The notes beneath the pieces are model-generated. The model worked only from the letters and a program-made list of their open reading frames with translations. It was not told where the DNA came from and made no database searches. The position numbers and the translations under genes are program-made. Of a stretch of DNA of 64,000 nucleotides, positions 50,471 through 59,491 are shown in pieces. How positions within the stretch are numbered: the stretch's first letter is position 1; the number at the start of each line of letters is the position of its first letter. The DNA is taken from positions 1-64,000 of the forward strand of contig NZ_BJND01000039.1 in NCBI RefSeq assembly GCF_006539505.1, given 5' to 3'. This DNA comes from Streptomyces spinoverrucosus. GTDB lineage: Bacteria; Actinomycetota; Actinomycetes; Streptomycetales; Streptomycetaceae.

Positions 50471-51958
50471 ATGACCACATTCGCCAGCGACACCGACACA
50501 CTGACACGTGACGCGCTGACGGTCCTCCAGCCCGGCTTCACCGGCACCGCGGCCCCCGACTGGCTGCTGCGCCGCCTCGGCGAGGGCCTCGCCTCCGTCG
50601 GCCTGTTCGGCCGCAACATCTCCTCATCCGAGCAACTCGCCGCCCTGACCGCCCAGTTGCGTGCGGAACGGGACGACGTCCTGGTCGCCATCGACGAGGA
50701 GGGCGGTGACGTCACGCGCCTGGAGGTGCGGACGGGCTCCTCCTTCCCCGGCAACCACGCCCTCGGCGCGGTGGACGACGTGGAACTGACGAGGGAGGTG
50801 GCCGCGGAGTTGGGCCGCCGCCTCGCGGCCTGCGGGGTGAACTTCAACTGGGCCCCGTCGGCGGACGTCAACTCCAACCCGGGGAACCCGGTCATCGGCG
50901 TACGGTCGTTCGGCGCCGACCCGGCACTGGTCGCCCGGCACGCCGCCGCCTACGTCACCGGCCTGCAGTCGGTGGGAGTGGCGGCCTGCACCAAGCACTT
51001 CCCCGGCCACGGCGACACGAACGTCGACTCCCACCACGCCGTGCCCCGCATCGACGCGGACCCGACCGTGCTCGGGGACCGGGAACTGGCCCCGTTCCGC
51101 GCGGCGATCGCGGCGGGCACACGGGCGGTGATGAGCGCCCACATCCTCGTCCCCGCACTGGACCCGGACCGCCCGGCGACGCTGTCGGGCAAGGTGCTCA
51201 CGGAACTGCTGCGCGGCGACCTCGGCTACGACGGCCTGATCGTCACCGACGGCATGGAGATGCAGGCCATCGCGGCCACTTACGGCATCGAACGCGGCAG
51301 CGTCCTCGCCGTCGCGGCCGGCGCCGACGCGATCTGTGTGGGCGGCGGCCTGGCCGACGACGAGACGGTACGGCGCCTGCGCGACGCCCTCGTGGCGGCG
51401 GTGCGCGCCGGTGAACTCGCCGAGGAGCGGCTGGCGGACGCGGCGGCACGGGTCCGCAGGCTGGCGGCCTGGACGGCCTCCGCGGCGAAGGCTGCCGACC
51501 TGGGCGGCGCCGACAGCGAGGTGGGTCTGCGGGCGGCCCGACGGGCGTTGCGGGTGACGGCGGCGGACACCTTCACGCCGCTCACCGAGGCGCCTTACGT
51601 CGCCGCGCTCACCCCGGTCGCCAACATCGCCGTCGGTGAGGAGACGCCCTGGGGCGTGGCGGCGGAGCTGACCGCCCTGCTCCCCGGCACGCAGGCGGGC
51701 ACGTTCATGGGGGACGACGCGGGCGGCGCGGCCCTGGCGGCGGCGGGGGAGTGCCGCATCGTGGCGGTTGTCCGCGACGAACACCGGCACCCGTGGATGG
51801 CGACGGCCCTCGACACGCTCCTGTGTGCCCGCCCGGACACGATCGTGGTCGAGATGGGCGTCCCCCAGGCCGCTCCCCGGGGCGCGCTGCACATCGCGAC
51901 ATACGGCGCTGCGCGGGTGTGCGGGCGGGCGGCGGCGGAGGTCATCGCCGGGGTGTGA
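50471..51958 (+). CDS. dasD: Family 3 glycoside hydrolase, beta-N-acetylglucosaminidase DasD
   Basis: A 495-residue GH3 enzyme. The NagZ-type signature KHFPGHGDTNVDSHHAVP is at about residue 180, and the nucleophile region is DGLIVTDGMEMQAI. No signal peptide is visible, so it acts in the cytoplasm on imported chitobiose, releasing N-acetylglucosamine. It sits 8 nt behind dasC as the last gene of the das operon. The C-terminal 120 residues form a second domain of the family. Confidence 0.92.
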   Translation: MTTFASDTDTLTRDALTVLQPGFTGTAAPDWLLRRLGEGLASVGLFGRNISSSEQLAALTAQLRAERDDVLVAIDEEGGDVTRLEVRTGSSFPGNHALGAVDDVELTREVAAELGRRLAACGVNFNWAPSADVNSNPGNPVIGVRSFGADPALVARHAAAYVTGLQSVGVAACTKHFPGHGDTNVDSHHAVPRIDADPTVLGDRELAPFRAAIAAGTRAVMSAHILVPALDPDRPATLSGKVLTELLRGDLGYDGLIVTDGMEMQAIAATYGIERGSVLAVAAGADAICVGGGLADDETVRRLRDALVAAVRAGELAEERLADAAARVRRLAAWTASAAKAADLGGADSEVGLRAARRALRVTAADTFTPLTEAPYVAALTPVANIAVGEETPWGVAAELTALLPGTQAGTFMGDDAGGAALAAAGECRIVAVVRDEHRHPWMATALDTLLCARPDTIVVEMGVPQAAPRGALHIATYGAARVCGRAAAEVIAGV

Positions 51959-52056
51959 GAGCTGCGGGGTCCTCTCCTTTGGACGTCCTCTCCCGGGGAG
52001 AGGAGGATCGGAAGGGTGAGACCGCACCGAGGGCTCTGCCCGGAGGTGATGCCGCG

Positions 52057-52608
<552 letters not shown>

Positions 52609-52619
52609 GGCGTATGTGG

Positions 52620-53295
52620 CTGGGGGCGGCTGGTGCGGGGGCCGGGCGCGGCGGAACGGTCCTGGGGGCGGCTGGGCGGTCCGCGGCGGGGTGACGGGTG
52701 CCGGGCGTGGCAGGCAGGTCCGGGGCGCGCGGTGACTGGTCCCGGTGGCGGCTGACCGGTCCGGGGCGTCGCGGCCCGTGCCGGTGACGGCAGGTCGGTC
52801 CGGGGCGCGGTGACGGGTCCCGGGGCTGGTCCCGGTGGCGGCTGAGCGGTCCCGGCCGCGGCTGAGCAGTCCCGGCGGTGGCAGGCCGGTCCGGGGCGCG
52901 GCGGTTGGTTCCGGTGGTGGCAAGCCGGTCTGGGGCGTGGTGACTGGTCCCGGCGGCTGGTCCCAGCGGCGGCTGACTGGTCCCGGCGGTGGCAGGCCGG
53001 TCCGGGGCGCGGCGGTTGGTTCCGGTGGCGGCTGGCCGGTCTGGGGCGTGGTGACTGGTCCCGGCGGTGCGGCAGATTGGTCCCGGCGGCGGCACCCGTC
53101 CGGGACGCGGCGGCTCGTCCCGGCGACGGAAGGCCGGTCCCGGGCACGGCAGACCGGCCCAGCCAGCTCGCGGCCCCGGCCACGGCAGACCGGTCCGGTC
53201 GCGACAGACGGGCCCAGCAATAGACCGCCCGGCCAAGGACAGACCGGCCCCGGTCACCACCAGGACCCACCAGTCCGGCGCCCGCCACGCCCCGT
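52620..53295. repeat. GC-rich degenerate repeat tract
   Basis: About 675 bp between the DoxX and nagB genes contain no credible gene. The tract is built from short GGTCCCGG/GGTCCGGGGCG units, mostly 12-18 bp. Two 88-bp blocks (52869-52956 and 52980-53067) differ at only three positions and lie 111 bp apart, showing a recent segmental duplication. Open frames on both strands (up to 279 codons) have repeat composition only. Confidence 0.8.
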
Positions 53296-53298
53296 CGG

Positions 53299-54084
53299 CT
53301 AAATCCCCTGCCACTCCGGCTTATTGGCGTACGTGTGCCGGAAGTAGTCCGCCAGCTTCAGCTCGGACGCGGCGGCCTCGTCGACCACCACGGTGGCGTG
53401 CGGATGCAACTGCAGTGCCGACGCCGGGCACACCGCCGCGACCGGCCCCTCCACCGTCGCCGCGACCGCGTCCGCTTTCCCCTCACCCGTCGCCAGCAGC
53501 ACCAGGTGCCGCGCCTCCAGGATCGTCCCGATGCCCTGCGTGATGACGTGGTGCGGGACCTGGTCGATGTCGCCGTCGAAGAACCGCGCGTTGTCGATCC
53601 GGGTCTGCTCGGTCAGCGTCTTGATCCGGGTCCGTGAGGCGAGCGAGGAGCAAGGCTCGTTGAACCCGATGTGCCCGTCCGTCCCGATCCCGAGCAACTG
53701 CAGATCCACGCCACCGGCCTCGGCCAGCGCCCTGTCATACGCCTCGCACGCACCGGGAATGTCCTCGGCCGTACCGTCCGGCCCCATGAACGCGTCCATC
53801 CCGATCCCGAGCGGCTCCAGCACCTCCCGCCGCAGCACCGACCGGTACGACTCCGGATGCTCGGCCGGCAGCCCCACGTACTCGTCGAGCTGCGCTATCC
53901 GCGCCCGCGAGGCGTCCACCGCGCCGGACCGCACCTTGGCCGCCAGCGCCTGGTAGATGGGCAGCGGCGTCGAGCCGGTGGCCACGCCGAGCAGTGCGTC
54001 GGGCTTGCGTCTGAGCAGCTGCGCCATGGCCTCGGCGATCAGCTCGCCGCCCGCCTTGGCGTCGGGAACGATGACAACTTCCAC
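53299..54084 (-). CDS. nagB: Glucosamine-6-phosphate deaminase NagB
   Basis: A 261-residue NagB, converting glucosamine-6-phosphate to fructose-6-phosphate and ammonia. Motifs are LGVATGSTPLPIYQAL, QLDEYVGLPAEHPESYR (active-site Asp) and GIGTDGHIGFNEP with its His. GTG 54084 is chosen because the conserved start VEVVIVPDAKAGG begins there and GGCAGG lies just upstream; the longer frame adds a poor N-terminus. A DasR operator lies 55 nt upstream. It acts directly after the das import system. Confidence 0.94.
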   Translation of the reverse strand: MEVVIVPDAKAGGELIAEAMAQLLRRKPDALLGVATGSTPLPIYQALAAKVRSGAVDASRARIAQLDEYVGLPAEHPESYRSVLRREVLEPLGIGMDAFMGPDGTAEDIPGACEAYDRALAEAGGVDLQLLGIGTDGHIGFNEPCSSLASRTRIKTLTEQTRIDNARFFDGDIDQVPHHVITQGIGTILEARHLVLLATGEGKADAVAATVEGPVAAVCPASALQLHPHATVVVDEAAASELKLADYFRHTYANKPEWQGI

Positions 54085-54138
54085 GCTGGGCCTGCCGATC
54101 TGAAGAGGGGACTCGAAGGGCACCCGGAAGGGGCCATG

Positions 54139-54150
54139 TGGTTTAGACCA
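54139..54150. promoter_or_regulatory. dre-type DasR operator at nagB
   Basis: TGGTTTAGACCA is a near-perfect palindrome fitting the dre consensus, located between the divergent nagB and SIS-domain genes. It can serve nagB and possibly both. Confidence 0.8.
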
Positions 54151-54281
54151 ATCTAACAGAGCGGCCCTCTCGGACCCAGGTGAAGACAAGCCGAAGGCTG
54201 CATGCTTGCGGAGGCGGGAGCCGGGGCGGGGGAGTGGAATGGTGCTGTCAGGAGACAGGGCCGAGACGCAGAGGAACCCAC

Positions 54282-55370
54282 ATGACCGCCACGACCCCGT
54301 ACCCTCACGACCCCCACGCCCCCCACAGCGAGGTCCCCGGCCGGATCATGGCGCGGGAGATGGCCGAGCAGCCGGCGGTACTGCGCCGGATCCTGGACAA
54401 GGGCGCCCCCGCCATCCGCCAGGTGGCCCAGGACATCGCCGCCCGCACACCCCGCTTCGTCCTGCTGACCGCCCGCGGCACCTCCGACAACGCCGCTCTC
54501 TACGCCAAGTACCTCCTCGAAGTCCGAGTCGGCTTCCCCTGCGGCCTCACCTCCATGTCCACCACGACGGCCTACGGCGCCCGCCCCGACCTCACCGACG
54601 TCCTCGTCATCACCGTCAGCCAGTCCGGCGGCTCCCCGGACCTGGTCGCCTCCACTCGGGCCGCCCGCGAGGCCGGTGCGATCACCCTTGCCGTCACCAA
54701 CAACCCGGACTCCGCGCTGGCCGGCGTCTCCGAGTACCACATCGACATCCTGGCCGGACCGGAGAAGGCGCTCCCCGCGACCAAGACCTACACGGCCTCG
54801 CTCCTCGCGCTCTACCTCTTCGTCGAGGGCCTGCGCGGCGGCGACGGCGCCCCGGCCAAGGTGCTGCCCGGCCTCGCCGAGCGCCTGCTCGCCCGGCACG
54901 ACGAGGTCCGCGCCCTCGCCGCCCGCTATCGCTTCGCCGAGCGCATGGTGATCACCTCACGCGGCTACGGCTACCCAACGGCCAAGGAAGCCGCCCTCAA
55001 GCTCATGGAGACCAGCTACATCCCCGCCCTGTCCTACTCCGGCGCCGACCTCCTGCACGGTCCCCTCGCCATGGTCGACAACGTCTCCCCGGTCATCGCG
55101 GTCGTCACCGACGGCAAGGGAGGCGAGGCGCTCGAGCCCGTACTCGACCGGCTGCGCGGCCGGGGCGCCGACCTGGTCGTCATCGGACCCAGGAGCGAGG
55201 TCGAGCGCGCCTCCGCCGGTTTCGTCCTGCCCACCGAGGACGTCGCCGAGGAGGTCCAGCCCATCCTGGAGATCATCCCGCTCCAGCTCCTGGCCTACGA
55301 GGTCACCATCGCCCGCGGCCAGGACCCGGACGCCCCTCGCGCGCTGGCGAAGGTGACGGAGACGCGCTGA
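54282..55370 (+). CDS. Double-SIS aminosugar-phosphate protein (GlmS-like isomerase domain)
   Basis: A 362-residue protein of two SIS domains, like the isomerase half of GlmS without the glutaminase domain. Phosphosugar-binding segments are LLTARGTSDNAALYAKYLLE and ITVSQSGGSPDLVASTRAAREAG in the first domain, and SRGYGYPTAKEAALKLMETSYIPA with a C-terminal Lys in the second. Relatives include NagB-II deaminases and AgaS. Divergent placement from nagB with a shared dre site suggests an aminosugar-phosphate role; deaminase, isomerase or regulator cannot be separated by eye. Confidence 0.85.
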   Translation: MTATTPYPHDPHAPHSEVPGRIMAREMAEQPAVLRRILDKGAPAIRQVAQDIAARTPRFVLLTARGTSDNAALYAKYLLEVRVGFPCGLTSMSTTTAYGARPDLTDVLVITVSQSGGSPDLVASTRAAREAGAITLAVTNNPDSALAGVSEYHIDILAGPEKALPATKTYTASLLALYLFVEGLRGGDGAPAKVLPGLAERLLARHDEVRALAARYRFAERMVITSRGYGYPTAKEAALKLMETSYIPALSYSGADLLHGPLAMVDNVSPVIAVVTDGKGGEALEPVLDRLRGRGADLVVIGPRSEVERASAGFVLPTEDVAEEVQPILEIIPLQLLAYEVTIARGQDPDAPRALAKVTETR

Positions 55371-55383
55371 GAGATCACGACGG

Positions 55384-55437
55384 GCGCGAGCGCATGCAGG
55401 GGGGCGAGTGCATGCAAGGGGGCGAGTGCATGCAAGG
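55384..55437. repeat. 18-bp tandem repeats
   Basis: Two perfect copies of GGGCGAGTGCATGCAAGG (55402-55419, 55420-55437), preceded by one degenerate copy (55384-55401), lie between the SIS and SDR stop codons. Confidence 0.85.
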
Positions 55438-55444
55438 GGAACAC

Positions 55445-56197
55445 CTACGTCAGCGAACCCCCGGTCGCGTCCACCCAGCTCCCTGTCACCCACCGCGCCC
55501 CACCCGAGGCCAGGAAAGCCACCACATCCGCGACGTCGGCGGTCTCGCCCACCCGGCCGAGCGCCGATATCGCGGCGGCTTGCGCCCACCCGCCCTCGGT
55601 TCCGTACAGCAGCCCCGCCGTGTTGTCGGTGTCGATGATCCCGGGCGCCACCGAGTTCACCGTGATGGCCCGGGGGCCGAGCACCTTGGAAAGGTCCCGG
55701 GAGAAGACGTCCAGCGCGCCCTTCGTCATCGCGTACGCCATGTTGTCCGGCATCACTGCGGTCCGGGCGAGCCCCGACGAGACGTTGATGACCCGGCCGC
55801 CGTCCCGCAGTCGCGCCATGCCGTGCCGGACGATGAAGAACGGCGCTTTCACGTTCACCGCGAAGACCCTGTCGAACTCCTGCTCCGTGATCTCGTCGAT
55901 CGGGCGTGTGTTCCCGATCCCGGCGTTGTTCACGAGGATGTCCAGTCCGTCGGCGTGCCGGTCGAACTCCGCCCACAGTGCCTCGACGTCCCCCGGCAGC
56001 CCCAGCTCCACGCCGATCGTGAACGCCGCGCCGCCCGCCGCCTCGATCGCGGCCACCGTCTCCTTCGCCGCCGTCTCGTTCCTGCCGTAATGGACCGCGA
56101 CCCGCGCGCCGTCCCGCGCCAGCCGCTCGGCGATTCCTCGCCCGATGCCCCTGCTCGCGCCCGTGACCAGCGCCGTCCTGCCCGTGAGCACGCCCAT
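55445..56197 (-). CDS. Short-chain dehydrogenase/reductase
   Basis: A 250-residue classical SDR. TGASRGIGRGIAERLA is the dinucleotide motif, NNAGIG follows, and the catalytic set is Ser of INVSSGLA and Tyr-x3-Lys of MAYAMTKGAL. The substrate is unknown. It is divergent from a TetR regulator with palindromic operators in between, so repression by that regulator is likely. ATG 56197 is used. Confidence 0.92.
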   Translation of the reverse strand: MGVLTGRTALVTGASRGIGRGIAERLARDGARVAVHYGRNETAAKETVAAIEAAGGAAFTIGVELGLPGDVEALWAEFDRHADGLDILVNNAGIGNTRPIDEITEQEFDRVFAVNVKAPFFIVRHGMARLRDGGRVINVSSGLARTAVMPDNMAYAMTKGALDVFSRDLSKVLGPRAITVNSVAPGIIDTDNTAGLLYGTEGGWAQAAAISALGRVGETADVADVVAFLASGGARWVTGSWVDATGGSLT

Positions 56198-56221
56198 GCC
56201 GCCGCCCCCTTCGTATTTTCC

Positions 56222-56280
56222 TAGCGGTCGCTACAGAAAGACCGTACAACACCCCGCCGACATTTCTCTAGTGCCCGCTA
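56222..56280. promoter_or_regulatory. Paired palindromic operators between SDR and TetR genes
   Basis: TAGCGGTCGCTA (56222-56233, perfect TAGCG/CGCTA arms) and TAGTGCCCGCTA (56269-56280) lie 47 bp apart in the 96-bp divergent gap. Each flanks one gene's start, as expected for TetR operators. Confidence 0.65.
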
Positions 56281-56293
56281 TAAAATGCCCTCC

Positions 56294-56932
56294 ATGGTGA
56301 ACAGTCCGAAGACCGGGAACGCCGGGGAGAGCAAGGCGAAGGGCAGGCCACGTGGTCGCCCCCGCTCCTTCGACCGCGCGACCGCGCTGGAGAAGGCCCT
56401 GATGGCCTTCTGGGAACACGGCTACGAGGCCACCTCCGTCTCCGATCTCACCCGTGTCATGGACATCGGCGCCCCCAGCCTCTACGCGGCCTTCGGCGAC
56501 AAGCGCTCCCTCTTCGAGGAGGTCGTCCAGGAGTACGGCACGAGATACGGCTTCTTCACCGAGCGCGCCCTCGCCGAGGAGCCCACCGCCCGGGCCGCCG
56601 TTGAACGGACCCTGCGTGAAGCCGCCGTCCAGTACACGGAACCCGGGCATCCGCACGGCTGCCTCGTCATCCACGCCGCAGCCAACTGCACCACCCCAGA
56701 GGTCGAACAGTCCCTGCGAGCCCGGCGCAACGCCAATATCGCGGCCTTCGAAAACCGCATAAAAACGGACATCGCCACAGGCGAGCTCCCACCCGACACC
56801 AACGCCGCCGCCCTGGCCCGTCACGCCGGCGCCATGATCCAGGGCATGTCCCAACAGGCGCGCGACGGCGCGAGCCGCGCAGAACTGGAGGCTCTCGCGG
56901 AAATTGCCATGGCCATCTGGCCCCGTACGTGA
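56294..56932 (+). CDS. TetR-family regulator, likely SDR repressor
   Basis: A 212-residue TetR regulator. After a basic N-terminal arm (KAKGRPRGRPRSFD) the helix-turn-helix reads TSVSDLTRVMDIGAPSLYAAFGDKRSLF. A C-terminal Cys (HGCLVIHAAANCTT) is typical of the AcrR/TetR_C group. ATG 56294 is preferred: a TATAAAAT box (56279-56286) would place the transcript start on this codon, giving a leaderless mRNA. The alternative ATG 56285 overlaps that box. It is divergent from the SDR gene with two operator-like palindromes. Confidence 0.88.
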   Translation: MVNSPKTGNAGESKAKGRPRGRPRSFDRATALEKALMAFWEHGYEATSVSDLTRVMDIGAPSLYAAFGDKRSLFEEVVQEYGTRYGFFTERALAEEPTARAAVERTLREAAVQYTEPGHPHGCLVIHAAANCTTPEVEQSLRARRNANIAAFENRIKTDIATGELPPDTNAAALARHAGAMIQGMSQQARDGASRAELEALAEIAMAIWPRT

Positions 56933-57290
56933 GCCAGGCGGGTTAGGCTGCGAAGCGCCAACTCCACACAGTCTTCAACAACAAACCGCCCCCAACGCAT
57001 GGACACGGGTAGTGGTCTAGTCCACAATGCGTGCAGGGCGACGTAGAAACGAAGAGCCTCCGTCTTCCCCGCACAGGAAGGCGGATCGAGGAACCGGTGC
57101 TCTCTGCCCTGACTGCCCCGGCTCCTCATCCTTCGGCCGACCGGGACCGCACACCCCACGGCCGATGTTGCTCCGGGCTGCGGTGCCGGGAGGGTTGAGG
57201 GTCCCTCCCAGGCGCCGCGGCCCGCGGGTGTTTTCGGCCCCGTCCAGACACTTTTAGGACCTGCACAAACCCCCAGGTACGCTCGCAGAC
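56933..57290 (+). promoter_or_regulatory. Intergenic region carrying an isolated dre palindrome
   Basis: The 358-bp gap between the TetR and sensor kinase genes holds GTGGTCTAGTCCAC at 57012-57025, matching a DasR site of the dasA promoter over 13 bases. No other gene was recognised. A Gly/Pro-poor C-rich stretch follows near 57140-57240 with no clear terminator. Confidence 0.55.
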
Positions 57291-58766
57291 GTGCCCTCCA
57301 TGAACGAACTGGTCCGCCAGCACACCGCCCTCGACGACTCCGATCTCGAGTGGCTCCATCTGCTGGTCTCGGAGTGGCAGCTGCTCTCCGACCTCTCCTT
57401 CGCCGACCTGGTCCTGTGGGTCCCCACCCGCGACGGCACCCGCTATGTCTCCGTCGCCCAGATGCGGCCCAACACCGGCCCCACCTCCTACCAGGACGAC
57501 ATGGTCGGCCACCTCGTCCCGCGCGGCCGCCGCCCCATGCTGGACGCGGCGCTGGACGAGGGCCGGATCGTGCGCGAGGGCGACCCGGAGTGGCGCGAGG
57601 AGGTCCCGGTCCGCGTCGAGTCGATTCCGGTACGACGGGAAGGCCGCGTCCTCGGTGTCATCGCCCGCAACACCAACCTCCTCACCGTGCGCACCCCGAG
57701 CCGCCTGGAGCTGACGTACCTCCAGAGCGCCTCGGACCTGGCGCAGATGATCGCGGCCGGTGCCTTCCCCTTCGCGAACCAGCAGCTCGACATGGACGCC
57801 TCGCCCCGCGTCGGCGACGGCCTGATCCGGCTCGACGCGGACGGCATCGTCCAGTACGCCTCCCCGAACGCGCTGTCCGCCTACCACCGCATGGGCCTCG
57901 CCGCCGACCTCGTCGGCCACCATCTCGGCCGTACGACCGCCGAACTCGCCCCGACCCGGGGCCCGGTGGACGAGGCGCTGGCCAAGGTGGCGAGCGGCTG
58001 GGCGCCACGCGAGTTCGAGATCGAGGCCAACGACGGGGTCATCCAGTTCCGGGCCATTCCGCTCAAGCCCAAGGGCACCCGCATCGGTTCCCTCGTCCTG
58101 CTGAGGGACGTCACCGAACTGCGCCGCCGCGAGCGCGAGTTGATCACCAAGGACGCCACCATCCGGGAGATCCACCACCGGGTGAAGAACAACCTCCAGA
58201 CCGTGGCCGCGCTGCTGCGCCTCCAGGCCCGGCGCATCGAGTCCGAGCGCGGCCGCGCGGCCCTCGAAGAGGCGGTACGCCGGGTCGGCTCGATCGCGAT
58301 CGTGCACGAGACGCTCTCTCAGAACCTGGACGAGCGCGTGGAGTTCGACGAGATCGCCGACCGGGTGCTGGCGATGGTCGCCGAGATCTCCCCGGGCAAG
58401 GTCACCGGCCGGCGCAGCGGCCGCTTCGGCATCCTGGACGCCGAGGTCGCCACCCCGCTGTCGATGGTGCTCACCGAGGTGCTGCAGAACGCCCTGGAGC
58501 ACGGCTTCCGCGAAGGCGACACCGGCACGGTGGAGGTGTCGGCCGTGCGGGGCGGTACGACGAAGGAGGCCCGCCTGCTGGTCACGGTCCAGGACGACGG
58601 AGTCGGCCTGCCCGAGGGCTTCGACCCGCGCACCTCAGGAAACCTCGGCCTGCAGATCGTACGGACGCTGGTGGAGGGCGAGTTGGGCGGTACGTTCGAC
58701 ATGGTCCCGGCACCGGAGCGCGGCACGCGGGTCATCCTCGACATCCCGGTGCGCGCACAGAAGTGA
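57291..58766 (+). CDS. PdtaS-like sensor histidine kinase
   Basis: A 491-residue soluble histidine kinase of the HisKA_2/HWE-like type. Residues 1-150 are a GAF-like N-terminal domain, residues 185-290 a PAS domain (GDGLIRLDADGIVQYASPNALSAY), and the phosphoacceptor His lies in REIHHRVKNNLQTVAALLRLQ. The HATPase part has LTEVLQNALEHGF and DDGVGLPEGF. This is the architecture of M. tuberculosis PdtaS, whose partner PdtaR is an RNA-binding antiterminator. No response regulator is adjacent. GTG 57291 is used; ATG 57300 is an alternative. Confidence 0.9.
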   Translation: MPSMNELVRQHTALDDSDLEWLHLLVSEWQLLSDLSFADLVLWVPTRDGTRYVSVAQMRPNTGPTSYQDDMVGHLVPRGRRPMLDAALDEGRIVREGDPEWREEVPVRVESIPVRREGRVLGVIARNTNLLTVRTPSRLELTYLQSASDLAQMIAAGAFPFANQQLDMDASPRVGDGLIRLDADGIVQYASPNALSAYHRMGLAADLVGHHLGRTTAELAPTRGPVDEALAKVASGWAPREFEIEANDGVIQFRAIPLKPKGTRIGSLVLLRDVTELRRRERELITKDATIREIHHRVKNNLQTVAALLRLQARRIESERGRAALEEAVRRVGSIAIVHETLSQNLDERVEFDEIADRVLAMVAEISPGKVTGRRSGRFGILDAEVATPLSMVLTEVLQNALEHGFREGDTGTVEVSAVRGGTTKEARLLVTVQDDGVGLPEGFDPRTSGNLGLQIVRTLVEGELGGTFDMVPAPERGTRVILDIPVRAQK

Positions 58767-58785
58767 CGCACGCGCACAGCAAAGA

Positions 58786-58813
58786 ACCCCGGACCGTAGG
58801 AACGGTCCGGGGT
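58786..58813. terminator. Terminator between the sensor kinase and wblE
   Basis: A 12-bp perfect stem (ACCCCGGACCGT and its complement) with a 4-nt loop lies 20 nt after the kinase stop, preceded by AAAGA. It can end both convergent transcripts. Confidence 0.82.
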
Positions 58814-58913
58814 CAGTGCGCATCGGGGGTACTGCGCGCTGCGGCTCGGGGGCGGGAGATGCGTACTCGCTGTACGCGCCGCCAAGCTCAGGCTGTCACG
58901 CGGGGTGGGTAGA

Positions 58914-59171
58914 TCAGGCGGAGGCCTGACGGGCCCGGTTGCGGGCGGCGCGGCGCTTCATGGCGCGGCGCTCGTCCTCGCTGAGACCACCCCAGACGCC
59001 GGAGTCCTGGCCGGACTCGAGCGCCCACTGCAGACACTGCTCAATCACCGGGCAGCGACGGCAGACGGCCTTGGCTTCCTCGATCTGCAGCAGCGCAGGA
59101 CCGGTGTTGCCGATGGGGAAGAAGAGCTCGGGGTCTTCCTCGCGGCAAACGGCGTTGTGACGCCAGTCCAT
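58914..59171 (-). CDS. wblE: WhiB-family protein WblE (WhiB1-type)
   Basis: An 85-residue WhiB-like iron-sulphur protein. Cys9, Cys37, Cys40 and Cys46 ligate a 4Fe-4S cluster, and the turn GVWGGLS precedes a basic C-terminal DNA-contact region (RRAMKRRAARNRARQ). The sequence matches WblE of S. coelicolor and WhiB1 of mycobacteria, an essential partner of the housekeeping sigma factor. ATG 59171 has AAGGAGAGG upstream. A 320-bp upstream region suggests a long leader. Confidence 0.94.
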   Translation of the reverse strand: MDWRHNAVCREEDPELFFPIGNTGPALLQIEEAKAVCRRCPVIEQCLQWALESGQDSGVWGGLSEDERRAMKRRAARNRARQASA

Positions 59172-59491
59172 GGCTGCTACCTCTCCTTGGTATTACGTGA
59201 AGATTGCTTGTGAATGTGAACGCTTTCACGAATCCCTCAACAAGTGAAGGGCCGACCGCCGAGTCTTCCCCGGCGTGGTCCTTGGTGTGAAGAGGGGTTC
59301 CGGTGATCTGTGGAGGCCGGTGTTGCGGGCCGTCCCGATCGCCATGTAGAGACTCGCAAACCTCGGCGGCGGATACAACCCCTTCCGGAAAGTTTTTTTT
59401 GATTCCTCGGTGTCGACTAGGTCACAGCCGTACTTCCATGGGGTGGATCCTGGCCTAAACGTTCGAGTGAAAGGACTTTAGCCCCTTCTGC
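59172..59491 (-). promoter_or_regulatory. Upstream region of wblE
   Basis: A 320-bp region without genes. It is AT-richer than its surroundings and has an unusual run of eight T on the + strand (59393-59400) preceded by the palindrome TTCCGGAA. On the minus strand this is an A-tract upstream of wblE. No defined promoter could be assigned. Confidence 0.4.

Noticed and set aside
55384..55437. CRISPR-like short repeats
   Set aside because: The 18-bp units are directly abutting without spacers and there are no cas genes.
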